From Paramacrobiotus richtersi (taxonomy: Eukaryota; Tardigrada; Eutardigrada; Parachela; Macrobiotidae): DNA of 25,115 nucleotides. Location of the stretch: positions 1 to 25,115 of the forward strand of contig JAQGAU010000662.1 of NCBI GenBank assembly GCA_034698045.1, given 5' to 3'. Made by a program: the position numbers and the translations under genes. Below the pieces are notes generated by a model. It was not told the DNA's origin. It saw only the letters and a program-made list of their open reading frames with translations, and did not search any database. Numbering within the stretch: the stretch's first letter is position 1; each line of letters begins with the position of its first letter. Of the stretch, positions 1-10,406 are shown piece by piece.

Positions 1-526
1 GTAGTGATACGAATACAACGGAACGTATACACTGTAAAACGAAAATACGGAAATACGGTGTTTTAAATTCACTGGGAAGTACTTTATATTAAACGGTAGA
101 CAATAGAGCTAACCGCAGGCGGACACCCCAATAGTTATTCTGAACCGGAAGTTAATTCCTTGTCGACAGAAATGCTGCAAAAGCGATCTTCAAACTTGGC
201 CCTTAACATTATGACTGTTACAGAATCAATCGTTCATTAAAAAATGCATGGTTATCTTAATTAAAGGGGCCAGCCGCTATGGAAATGCGATTTTCAAAAA
301 CAGTCCCGTTATAGACGTTGTCCTCGTTTTTCAGACAGCAGATTCACAGAGCGTTGTACACAGTTTCCTGTTTGGCAACTGAATGAAAATCTCTGTCGTC
401 TGTATAACGGTTTCATTAGGGCATTCCATTACCACTGAAAACTGAGTTCCATTGAAACTGGAAATTAACCCACACGTCCATTACGTTTCACAACTCTTGA
501 CAATAATATACACTGTAATATACATG
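1..526. other. Gene-free flank
   Basis: I see no convincing coding sequence, RNA gene or clear repeat here. The composition is A+T-rich with short open frames only. The last part (about 505-526) looks like the weakly conserved outer edge of the palindromic element that follows. Confidence 0.5.
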
Positions 527-1112
527 CACGCCACCTGTAATCACTGTTCCCAAAAACTAAGAAATTCGATAAAAAATTTCAAATCTGGAATTTTTTCAAA
601 AACTCTCCGTACTGCACACCCTTGACTAAATGTCTTTAGACCCGAATTGATTTGATTCTTATAAACTGAAAGATAAAAATGTAGTTCAAAACGGTGGAAA
701 CTGAGACGTAGAAATGTATGAATCTAGAGATATGCCTTATAGCAGCTAGCTAGCAGAAGAGCCCTGGCACGCAAGCCGATACGCAGCTGTAGACTTCTAT
801 GCTAACTTCCATGTCATGAGCCCTTTCCGTAACTTTCTCCATAGTCACATACTATAGCTCACAAAATAGAGAAAAAAATTTGGTTAGCGGAAGAATTATT
901 ATTGTATCCTATCTCTTGATTCATACATTTCTGCGTCTCGGATTCCGCCGTTTTGAACTACATTTTTGTCTTTCAGTTTATAAGGATCTAATCAATCCAG
1001 GTCCAAAGACATTTAGTCAAGGGTGTGCAGTACGGAGAGTTTTTGCAAAAATTCCAGATTTGAAATTTTTATCGAGTTTCGAAGATTTAGAAACAGTGAT
1101 TACAGGTGGCGT
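527..1112. repeat. Long imperfect palindrome (foldback/MITE-like element)
   Basis: Two arms of about 200 bp are reverse complements of each other: 527-727 and 907-1112. Shared tracts include CTCCGTACTGCACACCCTTG and ATGTAGTTCAAAACGG, and I estimate identity by eye near 85-90 percent. The arms enclose a spacer of about 180 bp. Short open frames inside it follow the repeat and show no protein-family signature, so I read this as a non-autonomous foldback or MITE-like DNA element. Outer boundaries are blurred and I found no convincing target-site duplication. Confidence 0.75.
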
Positions 1113-2280
1113 ATACGTAGTAATTCATTTAACATTCGGTCAAGCCAATGGGCAAAAACAAACGTGAACCGTAACCAAACCGACAGCTTTTTTCGTATAA
1201 GCGGAACCGGGAAACTATGTGCAGGACATTACGAACATGCTGTTTTAATAGCGAGGGGGGCGCCAATTAATCAAAATTACGTTTGCGTAGGAAGTGTAGT
1301 TTAGATTAAAGTAAAATTTAATTCTTTATGAATGTTGCTGAACGATTTATTACAAAACGATCGTTATTGTTTAGTAACCAAGTTTTGGAAATAAACCTTT
1401 GGGATTTAGCACCAACATTTGGGCGTCGGCCTGTGACTAGCTCTGCGATCCGATAAAATAGATACCACACTACAGTATGAACAAGTGCACTATGCAATAA
1501 TAATATACGGTAAAAATGCTGTCTTTGTGCACAGAAAAACTTAGCAACAGTTTTTAAACACAGAAAACAGTGTTCGCGCACAAACGATTAGTACTTACAA
1601 AATCGGTCAGTTATCTTTTGCACTTATTGTTTTTGCGCGATCTGATAGAAAAAATATCAGACAGTTGAAGTGACCTAAGCATATAAGGTTCAGTATTTCT
1701 GAAAGTTTTACGGATTAATTTCACATATTGTGTAGAAATTATGGAAGGGTATGTACCACCTGAAGAAACAACAAAATATTCTAGAGTATACCAGGCGCCT
1801 TTAGCCTCGTGTATATGTATGTGTATTGTGTAGCAAATCACCAAATCAATAAATCGCCAGTCCTGGCGCTATAACTATAAGTCCAGAGTTCATACATTTT
1901 CAGAACCTCCAACATTTCAAACACGAATGGGTTGCGCGCTAGCGCGACCCAACACTTGTATGTTATAAAAAAATGACTGAAACAACCTTTTAACACGCAG
2001 AAATATTTCCTTCAGTAAAAGATGCACTTATATAGAGAAGACTTTCCCAGCGCTGTTCCCCCAGCTGGAAAGAATGGGAGTGAATGTGCGTGCAAGCTTC
2101 ATGCCATAAACATATGTATACACCTTACTGGAGGATTAAGTTCATTTCCCTGAAATGGAATTTCCCGTGGAGGGTGGTCGAAGGGGAGCAACTTGGGACT
2201 AAACATCTCAGGCATGCAAGTGCTGCTGGCGGCGCAAGCGCTCTCTTTTGGCATCGTGCACTAGGGATTCTACAAACCCT
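1113..2280. other. Gene-free stretch
   Basis: No supported gene. The open frames here (for example minus-strand ones at 1318-1581 and 1611-1844) have no recognisable domain and lie in A+T-rich sequence. The one distinctive structure is the G+C-rich self-complementary motif CGCGCTAGCGCG at 1935-1946. About 2220-2280 may already be the degraded 5' side of the LINE that follows. Confidence 0.4.
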
Positions 2281-4406
2281 TGTTCTTTTTGTGCAAGGAC
2301 CCAGTCAGCCCTGTGCGTGCAACAGTTTTTCTAGGCATTGAAGAAATGGCTACACATCCTCGCGATCAAACTTGCCCTCATTGTGGAATTTGTTTCACGC
2401 GGATTGGGATTGGCAGACATACTGCCGCCAGCTCATTCTTCAGAGAGCTGGTGGCGCCGCAAGAAGTCCCTGAACCAGTCTCTCATCCCCCCCAGGTTCT
2501 GGTGCCAAGAACTTCTGAAGATCCCCCTCGAAGTCTCGCCGAGGATCTGCTCAGATATCGTGCCCGGATTCAGCTTCTGGATTTCATTCCTCGCAATGCA
2601 GCTCACGCTGTCGCCATGTGCTTTGATCAGTGTGTGTTTGCTGTTGCATGTAAAATGATGTAGAGTCGTGGGGGAATCTTTTAACTTTTGGATATCGTCA
2701 CCTGACTCTTCCTGACAAGGAGCCGATCAATGGGAGGAAACTGTCCCTAGTCCAAGCTGTCAAAAATGGTCTCACAAGGACGACGTGGTCTTTCCGACCA
2801 AGACTCGAATGCCAAAGAAACCTGTTACGGCCGAACAACACTTAGTCAGGGCTGTGGACAGGAAGCTTCGGAAGGGAAGCATCGGTGGAGCGGTCCGCTC
2901 GATATCATCGGACGAAAGTATAGCGCTAAGAAATGCAGCTACGTTGGCCGCGCTTCAGGAGAACCCCCCACTACCCCTAGATTATACAGCTTCTCCAGCG
3001 CCTGTAACCCCAGTTCTACCCGAACCTCTCACTAGTTCTGAGATTTTGGAAGCTCTTGAATCCTTTCCGCGTGGTACAGCAGGTGGTTTGCATGGAATTA
3101 CAGCGGAACACATGAGAGAAATGGTCCAGCAACGAAGCGATGTGGCCCAGCGTTTACTTCAGTCCCTGGCCGATTTGGGAACCATGGTTATGCACGGGAA
3201 GGTTCCAAGTAGCATAAAGCCCGTATTATTTGGAGCAGCGTTCACCGCGCTGAATAAGCCTGGAGGAGGAGTGAGGCCTATTGCTTGCGGTTCCACGCCG
3301 AGGCGAATGATGTATAGGGTGGCGGCCCTTAGAGAAGTTTTAACCATGCCAGACTTGTTGCTGCCGAATCAAGTCGGGTGTGGAATCAGAAGTGGTGCAG
3401 AGGCGGCAGTTCATTCTGCTCGTGCATATATGACAGAACATGAGGGCGACTGTGTGTTTTTGAAGATGGATTTCAAAAATGCTTTCAATATTGTACGCAG
3501 GGATAAGCTGCTGAGCGCGGTGATGAAATACATGCCGCAGAATTATGTTGTTGTGGAAGAAATGTACGGTCAAACCAGTTATTTGGGCTATGCGGAGGAT
3601 ATTTTACTGTCAGAAACTGGCGTCCAACAGGGCGATCCAATGGGTCCGCTCTTGTTTTGTCTGGTCGTTAAATCCTTGTCGGAATCGCTTCAGTCTCCAT
3701 TCAATCTGTGGTATTTGGACGATGGTTCAGTTGCCGGTCCTGCTGAAAAAGTGTTAAGTGATCTCAAACGATTAAGGGACGGCGGAGTGAAATTGGATTA
3801 GAGTTAAATTTTGGGAAATGTGAACTGTTTGTCGGTGACGTCAATGTTCAATTTGGTGCCATAGTCGAGAAATTACGCTCTTTCGCTCCGGAAGTAGTTC
3901 TGCGCAGCAAAACCGATCTTACATGGTTAGGGGCACCAGTTTTCGAGGAAGTTGTCCAGCCAGTAATGGAAAAGAAAACCACAGAACTGCAGCAAATGAT
4001 AGGCCGGCTGAAGCTGTTGTCGCATCATCAGGCGTTGTTTTTGTTATCGCGCTCACCGGGGATTCCGAGACTAGTATATATTATTCGCATCTCCGTTGCT
4101 GGAAAAAACCCCTCTGTTTTTGCGCAATACGATGTTCTCTTAAAGAGTGCAGTCTCGAAACTGACAAACAACCGACTGACTGAGGAAGATTGGGACCAAG
4201 CATCGCTACCAGTTTCCTTGGGGGGCATTGGCACAAGATCGCTGGCTCAGTTGGCTTTACCTGGATATTTAGCCTCCGTACATTCAACTGTGAACATCGT
4301 GAAACGCATCTTGCCAGAGTATGACGCCGCTGCGGTACTACAAGAACCAATGCAACGGTGGTCAGATCAAGTGCAGTCGCCACTTCCGGAAATTGCCACG
4401 AACGAA
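2281..4406 (+). mobile_element. R2-like (RLE-type) LINE, N-terminal and RT part, degenerate
   Basis: This is the first two-thirds of a non-LTR retrotransposon ORF. In order it shows a C2H2 finger starting near 2373 (CPHCG ... H), a frame change near 2665, and a linker (PDKEPINGRKLSLVQAV). The reverse transcriptase runs about 3030-3800 with LNKPGGGVRPIA, FLKMDFKNAFN, GVQQGDPMGPLLF and the catalytic YLDD at 3712-3723. A 1-base frame change near 3795 follows, and then a thumb-like region (LGLELNFGKCELF ... SLPVSLGGIGTRSLAQLALP). These motifs match the R2-type group with a restriction-like endonuclease. The ORF is interrupted at 4406 by a foldback element. The missing RLE end lies inverted at 7617-8853. 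At least two frameshifts make it a dead copy. Confidence 0.85.
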
Positions 4407-4616
4407 TGTGTCCGTGAATTATGTGCCCCCTGAAGAAATGTCCCCCCGGACACTATTGCCGGGTCCCCTTTGTAACCATCACTAGACGGGTGACCTTGCA
4501 CAGGCTTGGTGAAACGAAGGACCTAGGAGGGCTGGACAAATTCGGGATCAATCCGAGACCCGCCACCAAGCGCTACCACCGCCACCGATGTGACCACCAA
4601 CAAATTTCCCCAAGGC

Positions 4617-4730
4617 GACATTATTGCCGGTACTATGGGGAACATTATTGCCGGTACTATGGCGAACATTATTGCCGGTACTACGGGGGACATTATTGCT
4701 GGTACTACGGGAGACATTATTGACGGCATG
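4617..4730. repeat. 24-bp tandem repeat in foldback left arm
   Basis: About four to five head-to-tail units of 24 bp contain ACATTATTGCCGGTACTA, followed by looser variants to about 4850. The mirror-image array lies in the right arm at about 4905-5000. The unit core is the same word found in the element's terminal repeat. Because 24 is a multiple of 3, the array stays open in several frames and gives Gly-Asp-Ile-Ile-Ala-like peptide repeats, which I regard as chance. Confidence 0.85.
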
Positions 4731-5113
4731 GAGGTGACGAAGGGGATATTACTGCCGGTGCAGGATTTCGAGTGACACTACAGTATTGCCGGCCTAGAGG
4801 TGTTTAAGGGGACATTATTGCCGGTGCAGGACATGGGTGACATTATTGCCCGCCTTGAGGTGAGTAACAGGAGTCCTGAACCGGTAATAATGCCGCCTTA
4901 CTTACCGCCATGCCGGCAATAATGTCCCCTGTAGTACCGGCAATAATGTCCCCCACAGTATCGGCAATAATGTCCCCCGTAGTACCGGCAATAATGTCGC
5001 CTTCGGGGAAATTTGTTTGTGGTCGCATCGGTGGCTGTGCTAGCGCTTGGTGGCGGGTCTCGGATTGATCCCGAATTTGTCCAGCCCTCTTAGGTCCTTC
5101 GTTTCACCAAGCC

Positions 5114-7522
5114 AAGCTTTTAAAACTGCTCTAAAAGAACATGACTGGTGCAAAACGTTTTTGAATTGTAACACAAACGAACGCGCGCAAATTTTTGAAA
5201 AAGTCATTCTTGAAACCGCAAAATGCTTCTTTAAATATCGCACTGTGAAAATTCGTCCTGGTTCAGTACGATATCCAGCAGAAGTAAAAAGAATGGTAAA
5301 ACCACGTGATCGAGCATTTCGCTGTTTTCGTCTTTGCTCGAATCCGCCAATACAACTGTCTTTGAAAAATAAGTGGAAATTTTTGGCAAGAAGAGCAGAA
5401 GTAATGGTCAAAAGCTACGAACGCATGCATATTGTGGACGTTTCCCATTCGTATCGTAATAATCCAAACAAATTTTGGAACTTTGTCAAGTCAAGTACTA
5501 ACAAAATTGGCTTACCGCCACTGAAGGCGGCTGACGGTTGTCTAGTTGGCGGCGATATCGAAAGAGCAAACGTGCTCAACACACAGTACTGTGACTCCCA
5601 GTCTGCCTGCAGACATCACTGTGTGTCGTCTGGTCTGGAGATTGAGGCGAATAACAACGATGTTGTAGAAATAACCGATGGATTGGAAATTGAACAATTG
5701 GAAAAAATCAACCTAAGACATCAAGCAGCTTATTTGAGATTACTAACAGACGTCTGCAAACAGCCGGCAATTCCATTGTGTTACCGTTAAAATTGATATT
5801 TATGTCTGCATTAAATGAAGGATCGTTCCCTGAGCTATGGAAAATTTCTTACATCACACCAGTTCCCAAATCCTCAGCTGACCTGACGCTGCCTGCCAGT
5901 CACAGGCCAGTGTCCATTCTCGCACCTCCGTCCAAACCATTGGAAGGATGTTTGGACTTTTTGATTCGTGATCGTTTCGATCGTAGTATTGCACTTGGCG
6001 ATCATCAGTTTGCATACAGACGAAACCGATCAGCGGAGCTTGAACTGTTTTTGTTTGTGAAAGCAGTTAACGATTTTATAGCTAATGGATTTGAGGTCGA
6101 CGCAATATTTTCGGATTGTTCAAAAGCTTTTGATAAGTGCTCGCATGACAGCATTCTAAAAGCTCGTTTTAAAATGAATTTACCAGGTCAGTTGTTACAT
6201 TTGGTGTCTGATTATCTCAAGGGTCGCTCACAGTGCGTGGTTGTTAATGGTACGGTTTCTAAAGTGCTACCTGTTACCAGCGCGTCCCGCAGGGCTCCGT
6301 TCTTGGTCCCCTTTTGTTCATTTGCTTATTTAATGATATTAAGGATGCAATTAAGAACGATAGCACTGTCTTCGTTTTTGCTGACGATATTGTTATATTT
6401 CGACCAGTCCGCAGTGATCAAGATAGAGCGTTGCTACAGGGTGATGTTGCAGGTGTAACTGACTGGCTGGCTGAAAAACAACTTTGCATTAATGCTAGCA
6501 AATCTGTTCATGTTTGTTTCTCGAAGAGAAGGAGTATTTGATCTCACTATCAATATATAATTAACGGTAATGTTGTACCGAATAGCGATGTCGTGAAATT
6601 TCTTGGTGTGTTTGTCGATAGTGGGTTGTCTTGGAAGGCTAATGCTGACAGTGTCGTTACAAAATTTAATCGCAGAATAAGTTACATTAACCACTTATTT
6701 TGTCGGTCCGACTCTGGTGCTCGCCTAACACTAATGAATTCCTTGGGATTTCCAGTGCATGACTATTGCAGTTCTGTTGCCCATCCAGTCCTTAAAACCT
6801 CTAACGATCAGCTTGAACGCTGCTTGAAGCGATTTGTGAAGACTGTTCGATTGGGTAGTAATAAATCCGATTACCACGCGAGACTGGCAGGACTAAAATG
6901 GGATTGTTTAGAAATTCGACGTATCAAAACAGCGCTTCTGTTTGTTTTCAAGGTGAGATTTGGCTTGGAACCATTAGGAAATCTCTGTGTACTTCCTGTC
7001 GTGCCATCAGTTGCTGCGCTTGAGTCTGTTTCCGGTAACACGCGAGCAAGCGAACGATTGCGGCTACATCACTGTCCAATCACGCCCGCACCAACCACCA
7101 TCTGCGGCATTACCGTCAAACCCGTTTATGGATCCCACTTGGAATGCCTTACCAGCCTTTGGAATGAACTGGACCTTCCATCGGAGGCCTATCGCTTGTT
7201 GCGATCGTTTAAACACTCGCTGGATACTGTGGATTGGCGTAACCTTTCATGGGTGAAAAATTATTTGTTTTGGCAGTTCGCTTGACTTCGATTTTTGTTC
7301 CTGTCATTTTTATACGTATTCTAACCACACTTTATTTTTGTTTGTGCGCATTTCTCTTGTTCCTTCCAGCCTAGTTTTGTTTTGTTTCATATTGTGTCTT
7401 AGCTTGTCCGCTCTCGTTCTGTCCTTCTCTGTTCTTGTTTGAGTGGTCACGTATGTCCGACGCCTTGATGGGACATTGTCCCGTGCCGACAGACAACAAA
7501 CCTTTATTATTATTAAATTATT
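5114..7522 (+). mobile_element. 5'-truncated CR1/Jockey-like LINE, degenerate
   Basis: This is a 2.4-kb LINE fragment inserted in the foldback arm. The 5-bp duplication AAGCC lies at 5109-5113 and 7523-7527. It begins in the endonuclease-RT linker (NNPNKFWNFVKSS near 5460). The reverse transcriptase starts near 5780 with ITPVPKSS, SHRPVSIL and FSDCSKAFDKCSHDSI. After a frame change near 6282 it continues with VPQGSVLGPLLF and the catalytic FADD at 6377-6388. It then breaks near 6541 and resumes at about 6593 as KFLGVFVDSGLSW through to a stop at 7283-7285. There is no RNase H domain. A 3' untranslated region of about 235 bp ends in a TTA-rich tail. The domain order and motif style fit the CR1/Jockey groups, but the exact clade is unassigned. 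Several frameshifts make it inactive. Confidence 0.85.
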
Positions 7523-7616
7523 AAGCCTGTGCAAGGGTTGGCGATGGTTACAAAGGGGACCCGGCAATAATGTCCGGGGTGACATTTTGGCAGGGGGGAA
7601 ATAATTGACGGTCACA

Positions 7617-8853
7617 AATGTCATGTCGATACAACTGTACAACCAAGAAGCGTCCCGCGCGATCTACAAAGGATGTTAGAAAGCGTACATTATTGGAACG
7701 CTTGATGCACCACCACTACCGCGGCTGCCGACCGGTATGAAAACCGCTCGGTGTTCGATCGGAAAAGGATGCGAACTTATCTTGGACTTGTCAACCAACC
7801 AGCAGCAGGGTAAACGACCATATCGAAACAAAACAGATGACTCTGATCTACGCTTCCGCTGGATCTCAAAACACAAGCCTGATTTGTAATGTGACCTTTG
7901 TCAGTGTTTTTTGTTTCCGCATGTTAATCATACATCATTTGCATGTTTGCATCTTTTCCGCTGAAATGATCTGGCATCTGCAATTATTTGATTTCTCGAT
8001 TAGGCACTGTAATTTTTTCTTAGTAGTCCACTTTTTCTCGCTGCCAGACGTGTTAAAAAAACTAGCCATTGTTAGAAGATCCCATTTTACACAACGCGTT
8101 ACCAATCTGCAGCTCGATGCTAACACCCTGGTAAAGAAACGAAGACGCCCGCTGCTCTTCTTTAACTACTCGCAACTGACCCAAGATGGCGGAAAAAATC
8201 TACAGCATCGTCGCCCCATGTGCCAAAAGTCTCGAAAGCTAGCGGTACAAATTAATATTGTCCACTCAGCTCAACGTAATGTCTTCTTTTGGCTGCTTCT
8301 CGTACTTTCGCCGCCGCACCAGCTTTCTTGGAAGTATCGGCGACGTATGTATGTCTGGGCTACTGGATCTGCGACCGTTACATCATACACCGCATTTTTT
8401 CCCGCTCTGAAAGGCACTCGAGTCATTCCATCGGGACGTTTTCCGTCGGCACGACAAAGTCCGGGCGGTTCCTTGATGGCATGGTATCCGGCTGTGACAA
8501 GGGATCGAGTAATCCGATCATTAATCCTGTTGTGTCTCGTGGTAACAGCACTGGAAATTCTTCCATTCTTCTTGCAACTCGGCCCGTGATAACCCAACTC
8601 AGTGACAATTTCTCCGCATGCGCACGAGTGCACTTCACGAATCGGCAGACCAAGTCAAAGTCCCACAGCAATCCGGATGGTATTTTTATCCATATGATTG
8701 CCAAGGGTGGAGACAGCTAGTGCATTAAGCCACGATCCCGAATACCGAGACGAAACAGCTAACAAACGAGCTTTGCCCTGTTCCGAGGAAGACTGCAAAA
8801 TGTCATCAAAAATCTTCTCAGCTAAAGGCAAATCCCATGCTTTCTGCTTTGTT
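7617..8853 (-). mobile_element. Inverted 3' part of the R2-like LINE (CCHC knuckle + RLE)
   Basis: Read on the minus strand from 8853, this resumes the R2-like ORF exactly where the plus-strand copy stops at 4406. It shows KQKAWDLPLAEKIFDDIL, then KARLLAVSSRYSGSWLNAL, then NTIRIAVGL with a stop codon, then LGLPIREVHSCACG. Next come the CCHC knuckle (C-x-C-x9-H-x3-C, about 8624-8574) and the endonuclease motif GKRPDGM with the catalytic-type PD near 8438-8430, followed by YDVTV. After further frame changes it ends with FVPLAFETFGTWGDDAVDFF and a terminal stop near 8062. The remainder to 7617 is a presumed 3' untranslated region. The R2-type assignment follows from the knuckle plus PD-(D/E)XK arrangement. 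Several stops and frameshifts make it inactive. Confidence 0.85.
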
Positions 8854-8916
8854 TGTGACCGTCAATTGTGTCCCCCCGGACATTATTGCCGGGTCCCCTT
8901 TGTAACCATCGCCAAA
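8854..8916 (+). repeat. Solo terminus of the foldback element
   Basis: This is a third copy of the foldback terminus. It starts TGTGACCGTCAATT, lacks about 20 bp after that, and continues through GGACATTATTGCCGGGTCCC to CATCGCCAA. It is closer to the right arm at 7535-7616 (shared CATCGCCAA) than to the left arm (CATCACTAG). It lies in inverted orientation to the right arm. No other part of the element is visible beyond 8916. Confidence 0.8.
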
Positions 8917-9843
8917 CGTCACAGTCGTGCGTAAGCAGCGTAACACAGGATAAGATGAAATCGGTGAGTGAGGAAATCGGTGAGTAGTCTGGCAAAGGCT
9001 TCCAGGCGTAGTGTGTTCAGTTTTCCCGACACTAGCATTCTTGCTGGTTATCAGGTTATGCCGAATATATAACGGGAACTTGTTGTCTAGCTCCCGGCAG
9101 ATGCACTACCGGTGCTGATAGTGGTTTATACATGGATGGCGGCAGACAGTATCACATCGCAACAATCCAGAGCAGACACCGCTCTGGCATATTGCGGTGT
9201 TCTATGCGTCGGAAATGCGTTTCTTATCATACTAATGGTTTTGGTCTATATCTGACCCATATAGACGAAAGTTCTAGATGAAAAGAACGCACGGGTGGTA
9301 CATTCACTTGTACATTCTTACCCGCGTGGGTCAACGGAAACTTCATCGTGCGAGTCTCCACGACTACACTGCAGACGCTTTCTAAAATTATCTACCTAAT
9401 TGCCATCTGCAACTCAGCCTCTCTCTTTCTGCACTATATTTACCGCGTGCTCAAAAAACACCATCCTCGCAAAATTCAGTTAGAGTAATGAAACGAAATC
9501 TCGTCACAGGCACCGAAGAACTGCGGTCGAAAGATTGTTTGCGTCAGAAATCGTATGTTAATGGGGAAAAGTAATGCCATGAGTGCTATCGGCACCGTAC
9601 CCGATTCGCTCGGTTTAGATGAGATTTTCCTGCTTGTTTAGAATTGTGTCGTTTTTTCTGTGTTTGTAAAACAATAAATCGAAGCAAATCAAATTGCTGT
9701 TTTCATGGTACCCGTAATATTTCACCATCCCAATGCCTTTGCTCTGTGGGGGAACCATATTAACGGGAGAGTAATCACCGTTAGCTTGCAAATAATCTTC
9801 TCAACCCTAGTTCTCGGATTTTTAGTTGAATCTGTCAAACTTA
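8917..9843. other. Gene-free stretch
   Basis: No supported gene, RNA or obvious repeat. Open frames are short (the longest begins at 9705, about 65 codons) and have no family signature. Two short direct repeats (AAATCGGTGAGT) occur near 8957-8985. Confidence 0.4.
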
Positions 9844-10406
9844 CGAGGGGTGCTTCTCGGAGCACACAAGACGATTTCAGATTTGACTACACCAGCTTTT
9901 AGTCTTCTGAAATACTTCATTTTTGAGACTGATCTTATCTGCGGAACTCAAGTTTCGCATGGTCAAAATCTCAAGCAAAGTTCGAAGTTGTCCACAGTAT
10001 AACATACGGACGCACATGCTACCGCTTCCAAATGTCGTTACCTACATGAAATTCACCGGTTTTTGAAAGAAAAACAACGCAGGATAGCATTTATCATAGT
10101 TTTTGAGCGAACACAACTTTCCATTTTTGGTTGCACTATTTTTGAGAAAACATCATACAGAGACCTATTTCGCCAACATGAAACACTTTTTCTGCGATTT
10201 TTTATAAAATTACCCGTTGAGTATTTTTTCCTCTTTAACCCCTTATCGTAATGTCCAGTTAACTCGTGTAGTGCCTCATTAATTTGAGTAAGATTGGTGC
10301 AAGCTCTGGATTATAACGAATTTTCATAACAGTAATACCAGCAGGCGAACACTGTCGGGAAGCATTTGTGCTACTGCCGGAATTACTAGATAACTGTGTC
10401 TCTTAA

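Larger units (their letters stand above)
4407..7616. mobile_element. Foldback DNA element with repeat-rich arms, split by a LINE
   Basis: The left arm (4407 to about 4790) and right arm (about 4890-5113 plus 7523-7616) are reverse complements. The termini read TGTGTCCGTGAATTAT on the left and TGTGACCGTCAATTAT on the right. Shared inner tracts include GGGTCCCCTTTGTAACCATC and TTGCACAGGCTTGGTGAAAC. The arms contain tandem units built on ACATTATTGCCGG, which also occurs in the terminus. There is no transposase, so it is non-autonomous. It resembles long-arm foldback elements, but the family is not identified. It interrupts the ORF of the R2-like LINE. Possible flanking duplicates are AACGAA before the left end and AACAAA next to the displaced right flank (seen at 8853-8848 on the minus strand). 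Confidence 0.8.

Noticed and set aside
4421-4775. Repeat peptides such as YCRYYGEH or GDIIAGT as a repetitive protein gene
   Set aside because: They are frames of the 24-bp tandem repeat, which stay open because the unit length is a multiple of three. They occur on both strands of a foldback arm.
7837-8589. Long plus-strand open frame of 250 codons
   Set aside because: It is antisense to the CCHC/RLE part of the R2-like LINE, whose family motifs are on the minus strand. The plus-strand product has no domain.
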